The position numbers and the translations under genes are program-made. The notes under the pieces were generated by a model. It searched no databases, had not been told where the DNA came from, and saw only the letters and a program-made list of their open reading frames with translations. DNA of 64,000 nt from Poriferisodalis sp965203655 (GTDB lineage: Bacteria; Actinomycetota; Acidimicrobiia; Acidimicrobiales; Poriferisodalaceae), in NCBI RefSeq assembly GCF_965203655.1, contig NZ_CBDBDD010000009.1:744001-808000 (forward strand), read 5' to 3'. Below are positions 59,348 through 64,000 of this stretch, piece after piece. The stretch's first letter is position 1. Each line of letters opens with the position of its first letter.

Positions 59348-60456
59348 GCGGAGGCCCTCATGAACCGGCAGCCCCGGGCGTGCGCTGCATGGTCATGCGG
59401 GGCGGCACATCCAAGGGCGCCTACTTCGTCGCCGACGAGCTTCCCGACGACCCCGACGAGCGTGACTCGCTGCTGGCGCGGATCATGGGTTCGCCCGACC
59501 CGCGCCAGATCGACGGCATCGGCGGCGCGCACCCGCTGACGTCCAAGGTGGCGGTGGTGTCGCCGTCGGACGATCCCGACACTGACGTGGACTACCTGTT
59601 CGTGCAGGTCGGTGTGGACGACGGCTCGGTCAGCGACCAGCAGAACTGCGGCAACCTGCTGGCCGGGGTCGGGCAGTTCGCCCTCGAGCGTGGGCTCATC
59701 ACGTCCGACGCCAGCGAGGCCCAGGTGAGGATTCGCATGGTCAACAGCGACTCGGTGGCGACAGCCACGTTCCCACTGAACGCAGGCGTTCCCGCCTATG
59801 ACGGCGACACGGCGATCTCGGGGGTTCCGGGAACGGCGGCCGAAGTCCGGCTCGACTTCGAAGACATCGCAGGTTCGACCTGCGGGGCGCTGCTGCCCAC
59901 CGGTGCCGTCGCCGATGTGATCGACGGCATCGAAGCAACCTGTATCGACAACGGCATGCCGACGGTCGTGCTCCGCGCGGTTGATCTGGGCATCGCCGGC
60001 GACGAATCGCCAGCCACACTTGAGGCCAACGAGCTGTTCCGACGACGCTTGGAGAACATCCGCCTGCAGGCGGGCGAGCTGATGAAGCTGGGCGACGTCA
60101 GCACCACGACCGTGCCGAAGATGTCGCTGGTGTCCGCTGCCCGGGCCGGCGGGAGCATTTGCACTCGCACCTTCATCCCGCACCGCTGCCACGACGCCAT
60201 CGGCGTGCTGGGCGCGGTCAGCGTGGCCACCGCCCTGCGGCTGCCAGGCGGCGTGGGCTCGGAGCTGCTGCACCTCGGCGATGACCCTGACCTCGTGGAG
60301 ATCGAGCACCCGACGGGCGCATTCGCCGCCCGCGTCGAGCTTGCCGATGGTCCCGCAGGCCCCAGCGTCGGGCGTTCCGGCATCGTTCGCACTGCCCGCA
60401 AGCTGTTCGATGGGGTCGTGTTTCCGACGAGCGCGTCACCGCGAGGGCGCGCGTGA
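59344..60456 (+). CDS. ligU: 4-oxalomesaconate tautomerase
   Basis: PrpF-family isomerase of 370 residues that shifts the double bond of 4-oxalomesaconate, giving the substrate form for LigJ. GTG 59344 overlaps the ligK stop; GTG 59335 is possible. CMVMRGGTSKGAYFVADELP, HPLTSKVAVVSPSDD (catalytic-type Lys), QQNCGNLLAGVGQFALE (Cys) and TCGALLPTGAVADVI are visible. It is clearly related to the paralogue at 54008, sharing these blocks, but its operon position makes it the pathway enzyme. It overlaps ligI by four bases. Confidence 0.88.
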   Translation: MSGGPHEPAAPGVRCMVMRGGTSKGAYFVADELPDDPDERDSLLARIMGSPDPRQIDGIGGAHPLTSKVAVVSPSDDPDTDVDYLFVQVGVDDGSVSDQQNCGNLLAGVGQFALERGLITSDASEAQVRIRMVNSDSVATATFPLNAGVPAYDGDTAISGVPGTAAEVRLDFEDIAGSTCGALLPTGAVADVIDGIEATCIDNGMPTVVLRAVDLGIAGDESPATLEANELFRRRLENIRLQAGELMKLGDVSTTTVPKMSLVSAARAGGSICTRTFIPHRCHDAIGVLGAVSVATALRLPGGVGSELLHLGDDPDLVEIEHPTGAFAARVELADGPAGPSVGRSGIVRTARKLFDGVVFPTSASPRGRA

Positions 60457-61328
60457 CGGCACCCACGATCCTGCCGCCGCACCCCGCGCCGCACACGCCG
60501 ACGGCGTTCGCGCCACCGCCGGGGGCAACTGACGCCCACTGCCACATCTTTGGCCCCGCGTACCGATTCCCCTTCGCACCGCAGGCCACCTACACGCCCC
60601 CAGACGCCGGCATCGACGACTTCGAGGTGCTGCAGGAGCGCCTCGGGCTGTCGCGGGCCGTCTTCGTGCAGGCAAGCTGCCACGGCACCGACAACGCCGC
60701 CATGGTCGACGCGCTCGTGCGGGGCAAGGGTCGGTACGCAGGCGTGGCAATGATCGACGAGTCGTTCAGCGACGCCGACATCGCCGCCCTGCACGAGGCC
60801 GGCGTGCGCGGCACCCGCTTCAACTTCGTTGCTCACCTCGGCGGGGCTCCCGACCTCGAGGTGTTCTGGAGGCTGGTTGACCGGGTGCAGCCGTTCGGCT
60901 GGCACATCGTCCTGCACTTCGACGCGAAGGATCTGCCGTCCTACGCCGGGCTACTCGACCGCATGCCGTGCCCGTATGTGATCGATCACATGGCCCGCGT
61001 CGACGCGACCGCCGGGCTCGGCCAGGCGCCCTTCGAGGCACTGCTCGATCTGCTGCGCGACGAGCGGGCGTGGGTGAAGGTGTCGGGCGCCGAGCGGCTC
61101 ACCGCTGACGGCACGCCGCCCTACGACGATGTCGTGCCCTACGCCCAAGCGCTCATCGCTGCTGCACCCGACCGCGTCCTGTGGGGCACCGACTGGCCGC
61201 ATCCCAACGTGCGCCACATGCCAGACGACGGCGATCTCGTGGACCTGCTGGCCGCATTCGCACCCGACGAGACAACCCGCAACCGGATCCTGGTCCACAA
61301 CCCCGAGACGCTCTACGACTTCGCTTGA
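60453..61328 (+). CDS. ligI: 2-pyrone-4,6-dicarboxylate hydrolase
   Basis: Amidohydrolase of 291 residues that opens 2-pyrone-4,6-dicarboxylate. PPPGATDAHCHIFGPAYRFPF (HxH), VQASCHGTDNAAMVDALV, GVRGTRFNFVAHLGG, WHIVLHFDAKDLP, VIDHMARVDAT, KVSGAERLT and RVLWGTDWPHPN (the catalytic Asp) line up with Sphingobium LigI in order. GTG 60453 overlaps the ligU stop. It converges on ligB, 36 bases away. It is metal-independent in the characterised enzyme. Confidence 0.93.
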   Translation: MTAPTILPPHPAPHTPTAFAPPPGATDAHCHIFGPAYRFPFAPQATYTPPDAGIDDFEVLQERLGLSRAVFVQASCHGTDNAAMVDALVRGKGRYAGVAMIDESFSDADIAALHEAGVRGTRFNFVAHLGGAPDLEVFWRLVDRVQPFGWHIVLHFDAKDLPSYAGLLDRMPCPYVIDHMARVDATAGLGQAPFEALLDLLRDERAWVKVSGAERLTADGTPPYDDVVPYAQALIAAAPDRVLWGTDWPHPNVRHMPDDGDLVDLLAAFAPDETTRNRILVHNPETLYDFA

Positions 61329-61364
61329 CGGAGTGGCGACTCGACAGCGAATGCGGCGCTGCGG

Positions 61365-62225
61365 TCAGGCGGCTCGGGCGTTCTGCAGGATGAGCAGGCC
61401 GTTGCTGGTGTTGGAGGTGGGCACGTGGTTCATGCGGAACACCTCGTCGACCTCGTCGTCGAGCACTCCACGCATCACGAACCACATCACCAGCTCGATG
61501 CCCTCTGAGCCGGCCTCGCGGATGTACTCGGTGCGGGGCCGCAGGCAGCCGGCATCGGGCTCGGCGATCAGTTCGTCCATGAACGCCTGGTCAAAGTCAA
61601 TGTTGACGAGGCCGGCTCGTTCGCCCTGGAGCTGGTGCGACATGCCGCCCGTGCCGAAGACTGCCACCCGCAGCCCGTCAGCGTCGGAGCCTTCGTAGCT
61701 GTCGAGCGCCCGCCGGATGGCCCGTCCGAGGCTCAGGCATCGCTTGCCCGACGGCGGCGGGTACTGGATCACATTGACGCAGATCGGGATCACCCGGCAG
61801 GGCCATGTCTCGGGCTGGCCATACATCACCGACAGCGGCACCGTCAGGCCGTGGTCGACGTCCATCTCGTTGACGATGGTGATGTCGAACTCGTCGCCGA
61901 TCAGCGATTCGGCGAGATGCCATGCCAGCTCGGGATGGCCCTGCACAGCCGGTACCTGGCGGGGGCCGTAGCCCTCGTCGGCAGGCTGGAACTCGGCCGC
62001 CACACCCAGAGCGAAGGTGGGGATGAGCCGCAGCGAGAAGGCCGAGGCGTGGTCGTTGTAGACGATGATGCAGACGTCGGGCTGCTCGGCGGCCATCCAC
62101 TCGCGAGCAGGCTGGATCTTGTCGAAGTACGGCCGCCAGTAGGGCTCGTCCTGCTTGCCGTTGTCGATGGCGGCTCCGACGGCGGGCACGTGAGAGGTAC
62201 CGACGCCGCCCACGATCGTGGTCAT
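61365..62225 (-). CDS. ligB: Protocatechuate 4,5-dioxygenase beta subunit
   Basis: Catalytic subunit of the extradiol dioxygenase, 286 residues from ATG 62225, which overlaps the ligA stop (ATGA). It cleaves protocatechuate between C4 and C5 using Fe(II). GVGTSHVPAVGAAIDNG contains the first iron His, IIVYNDHASAF the second, and SEGIELVMWFVMRG the Glu ligand, matching LigB. VFGTGGMSHQLQGERAG is another family block. It lies between convergent ligI and divergent ligC, completing the cluster. Confidence 0.92.
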   Translation of the reverse strand: MTTIVGGVGTSHVPAVGAAIDNGKQDEPYWRPYFDKIQPAREWMAAEQPDVCIIVYNDHASAFSLRLIPTFALGVAAEFQPADEGYGPRQVPAVQGHPELAWHLAESLIGDEFDITIVNEMDVDHGLTVPLSVMYGQPETWPCRVIPICVNVIQYPPPSGKRCLSLGRAIRRALDSYEGSDADGLRVAVFGTGGMSHQLQGERAGLVNIDFDQAFMDELIAEPDAGCLRPRTEYIREAGSEGIELVMWFVMRGVLDDEVDEVFRMNHVPTSNTSNGLLILQNARAA

Positions 62226-62671
62226 GAGCGGTGGCCCGCACTGTCTGTTGCTTCGGCGCCAGGTGTTCCAGAACTCTGACCTGCGGGCGCCTCGCCGGTG
62301 CGGCGGTTGCCGTCGGCCGGGCGACCTCCGTCGATCATCATCTGGTTGAACTCCCCGCCGCTGACGCCAGACATGGCGCCGCCGATGTCCTGCATTGACA
62401 GGCCGTCGAGCGCAGCGAGCTTGAACGTGTAGTAGATGTTGCCGCCGAGCCGCAGCAGGCCCAGCCAATCCCGCTCGATGACCGCTCGGCGCTGCTGCGG
62501 TGTCAAGTCGAAGCCGTCCAGGTAGGCCTCTTCGTCTGCCTTGAACCGCTCGCGGTTGGCTTCGGCGTTGAGGCTCATGCAGAACATGTTGAGGTGGTAA
62601 CCCTGCTGCGATCTCCGGCCGTCGAAGACGTAGGTTCCCGGGATGTCGTCATAGTCGCGTGACCCTGCCAT
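62222..62671 (-). CDS. ligA: Protocatechuate 4,5-dioxygenase alpha subunit
   Basis: Small helical subunit of the LigAB dioxygenase, 149 residues from ATG 62671 (upstream ATG 62689 possible). IPGTYVFDGRRSQQGYHLNMFCMSLNAEANRERFKADEEAYLDGF is the LigA core that closes the active site of LigB. VIERDWLGLLRLGGNIYYTFKLAALDG follows. The Ser/Gly-rich C-terminal 35 residues are an extension relative to typical LigA. It is translationally coupled to ligB and divergent from ligC, 61 bases apart, so both promoters lie in 62672-62732. Confidence 0.92.
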   Translation of the reverse strand: MAGSRDYDDIPGTYVFDGRRSQQGYHLNMFCMSLNAEANRERFKADEEAYLDGFDLTPQQRRAVIERDWLGLLRLGGNIYYTFKLAALDGLSMQDIGGAMSGVSGGEFNQMMIDGGRPADGNRRTGEAPAGQSSGTPGAEATDSAGHRS

Positions 62672-62732
62672 GGCACCCCCCTCGCGCATCCGAGACTATT
62701 GATAGAGCACGGGAGCCGATGAGGGGACCGTC

Positions 62733-63677
62733 GTGAAGATCATCCTGGCCGGAGAGGGCGCCATCGGGCGCAAGCACATGGCGGCGCTGCGACGCATCGA
62801 CGATGTCGAGGTGGTCGCCCTGGCGGGGGGCATTGCGGAAGACACGGCAGAGTTCGCCGACGAATTCGGCCTCGAGCGCTGGACGCTGGATCTCACCGAG
62901 GCCCTCACGGTGGACGCTGACGCGGCCATCCTGGCCACGCCCACGCAGCTGCACGCCGCGCAGGCCATCGAGACCATGCGAGCGGGCAAGCACGTGCTCG
63001 TCGAGATCCCGATGGCCGACAATCTGGCCGACAGCGAGGCGCTGGTACGGGTGCAGCAGGAGACGGGCGTGACCGCGATGGCGTGCCACACCCGCCGCTT
63101 CAATCCGAGCCATCAGTGGATGCACGATCGCATCCAGCGCGGCGAGCTGACGCTGCAGCACCTGGTAGTCGAGACGTTCTTCTTCCGGCGCGAGAACCGC
63201 AACGCCTTAGGCAAACCCCGCACGTGGACTGATCATCTGCTGTGGCACCACTCGTGCCACACGGTGGATCTGTTCGGCTACCAGACCGGCGAGCCGATCA
63301 CTGCCGGCTGGGCGCAGCAGGGCCCCACGCATCCCGAGCTGGGCATTGCCATGGACATGACCATCGGCATGAGCGTGCCGTCGGGGGCGCTGTGCACGCT
63401 GTCGCTGTCGTTCAACAACGACGGGCCGCTCGGCACGTTCTTCCGATACATCTGCGACAACGGCACCTACATCGCCCGTTACGACGACCTCGTGGACGGC
63501 TACGACAAGCCCGTGGATCTGTCGGGCGTGGCGATCTCCGACGACGGCATCGAGCTGCAGGACCGCGAGTTCATCTCGGCGGTCGCGGAGGGCCGTGAGC
63601 CCAATGCATCGGTGGCGCAATGCCTCGGTGCCATGCGCACCATCGACATGCTGGAGCGGTCAATCAATGAGCGTTGA
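62733..63677 (+). CDS. ligC: 4-carboxy-2-hydroxymuconate-6-semialdehyde dehydrogenase
   Basis: Gfo/Idh/MocA-family NADP dehydrogenase of 314 residues from GTG 62733. It oxidises the LigAB ring-cleavage product (as its hemiacetal) to 2-pyrone-4,6-dicarboxylate, the LigI substrate. MKIILAGEGAIGRKHMAAL binds the cofactor. HVLVEIPMADNLADSEALV carries the EIP form of the EKP motif. ACHTRRFNPSHQWMHDRI, FFFRRENRNALGKPRTWTDHLLWHHSCHTVDLF are strongly LigC-like and hold the putative catalytic His residues. Confidence 0.92.
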   Translation: MKIILAGEGAIGRKHMAALRRIDDVEVVALAGGIAEDTAEFADEFGLERWTLDLTEALTVDADAAILATPTQLHAAQAIETMRAGKHVLVEIPMADNLADSEALVRVQQETGVTAMACHTRRFNPSHQWMHDRIQRGELTLQHLVVETFFFRRENRNALGKPRTWTDHLLWHHSCHTVDLFGYQTGEPITAGWAQQGPTHPELGIAMDMTIGMSVPSGALCTLSLSFNNDGPLGTFFRYICDNGTYIARYDDLVDGYDKPVDLSGVAISDDGIELQDREFISAVAEGREPNASVAQCLGAMRTIDMLERSINER

Positions 63678-63735
63678 GCAGGTTTGCGGTCGGACATGAC
63701 ACGGGCCTATGGGTTGACGCGCTATCAAATGGGCC

Positions 63736-64000
63736 ATGGCGGAGCTACGACGGTCTGACGCCGACCAGCTCGCCTACGACGAGGCGTTCGACCGTGACGG
63801 CAACGTCCGCCCGCTCTATGCCGCCATCGTGGAGCGCTTCTCCAACTTCGACGCGGCCGAGTTGCGACGCCGCGAGGGCATCATCGAAGAGGAGTTCCGC
63901 CGCCAGGGCATCACGTTCACGGTGTACGGCGATTCGCAGGGAACCGAGCGCACGTGGCCGATGGACCTGTTCCCACGGCTGATCGCTGCAACCGAATGGC
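63736..64000 (+). CDS. Circularly permuted ATP-grasp protein (5' part)
   Basis: Partial gene from ATG 63736, running off the window. AYDEAFDRDGNVRPLYAAIVERF, then ELRRREGIIEEEFRRQGITFTVYGDSQGTERTWPMDLFPRLI is the N-terminal signature of the circularly permuted type-2 ATP-grasp family (DUF404/407). These proteins are usually about 480 residues and co-occur with an alpha-E and a transglutaminase gene. Only 88 residues are visible. Function unknown, with amide-bond ligase activity presumed from the fold. Confidence 0.8.
   Translation, partial: MAELRRSDADQLAYDEAFDRDGNVRPLYAAIVERFSNFDAAELRRREGIIEEEFRRQGITFTVYGDSQGTERTWPMDLFPRLIAATEW

Noticed and set aside
56505..63677. Calling the lig cluster a defined genomic island at tRNA-Val
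   Set aside because: No integrase and no second copy of the tRNA 3' end were found in the window, so only the possibility is noted.

Overview
The window looks like a chromosomal segment of a high-GC actinobacterium, most likely an Acidimicrobiia-type marine or host-associated lineage. This is inferred from several things: F420-type oxidoreductases (PPOX and LLM families), a tmRNA tag the same length and position as the mycobacterial one, a leucine-codon leader peptide before leuA, frequent GTG starts, tRNA and tmRNA genes without encoded CCA, and FadE-like and mycobacterial-type acyl-CoA reductase/HAD genes. No rRNA, CRISPR array, integrase or intact insertion sequence was seen.

Layout. 1-1.8 kb: a SagB-type nitroreductase followed by a corrinoid reductive dehalogenase/QueG-like protein with two [4Fe-4S] motifs. 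1.87-4.6 kb: a small cassette (SDR, HTH antitoxin-like protein, PD-(D/E)XK protein, F420/PPOX protein) bracketed by a 47-bp direct repeat, one copy of which is an internal part of the tmRNA gene at 4227-4587. 4.7-14.8 kb: housekeeping and accessory genes (prmA, SDR, an orphan ABC ATPase, a phytanoyl-CoA dioxygenase-like protein, rarA, fumA, a metallo-hydrolase, an acyl-CoA dehydrogenase). 14.9-19.1 kb: a 1390-residue secreted protein fusing about 30 plant-type leucine-rich repeats to a complete family-5 solute-binding domain. I consider this the most unusual gene here. 19.1-29.3 kb: a tyrosine phosphatase, a quinone reductase, a DUF4143-type ATPase with a 23-bp-period repeat array upstream and a dead transposase fragment, then citrate synthase, a carboxyltransferase, a LysR regulator and aconitase.

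29.3-45.3 kb is one long minus-strand run. Downstream of a classical leucine attenuator come leuA, an alpha/beta hydrolase, a membrane-tethered MurF-like ligase, Ddl, a Cys-repeat lipoprotein, an acyl-CoA reductase-HAD fusion, a LarA-like protein, a PlsC-type acyltransferase, a VanY-type peptidase and a methyltransferase; ppk lies upstream of the attenuator. Between ppk and a thiolase-like gene are alternative hairpins and three DnaA-box-like sites, and a 16-G tract precedes the thiolase gene.

45.5-57.5 kb holds a thiolase, a J-domain membrane protein, an LLM/SDR/sulfatase/VOC operon, a TrpB-like enzyme, a PrpF/LigU paralogue, a cytochrome P450, tRNA-Val(CAC) and an epoxide-hydrolase-like gene. 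57.6-63.7 kb is a complete protocatechuate 4,5-cleavage pathway: LigAB ring cleavage, LigC dehydrogenase, LigI lactonase, LigU tautomerase, LigJ hydratase and LigK aldolase. It would carry protocatechuate to pyruvate and oxaloacetate, which feed the TCA cycle; three TCA enzymes (fumarase, citrate synthase, aconitase) are also in this window. A circularly permuted ATP-grasp gene runs off the right edge.
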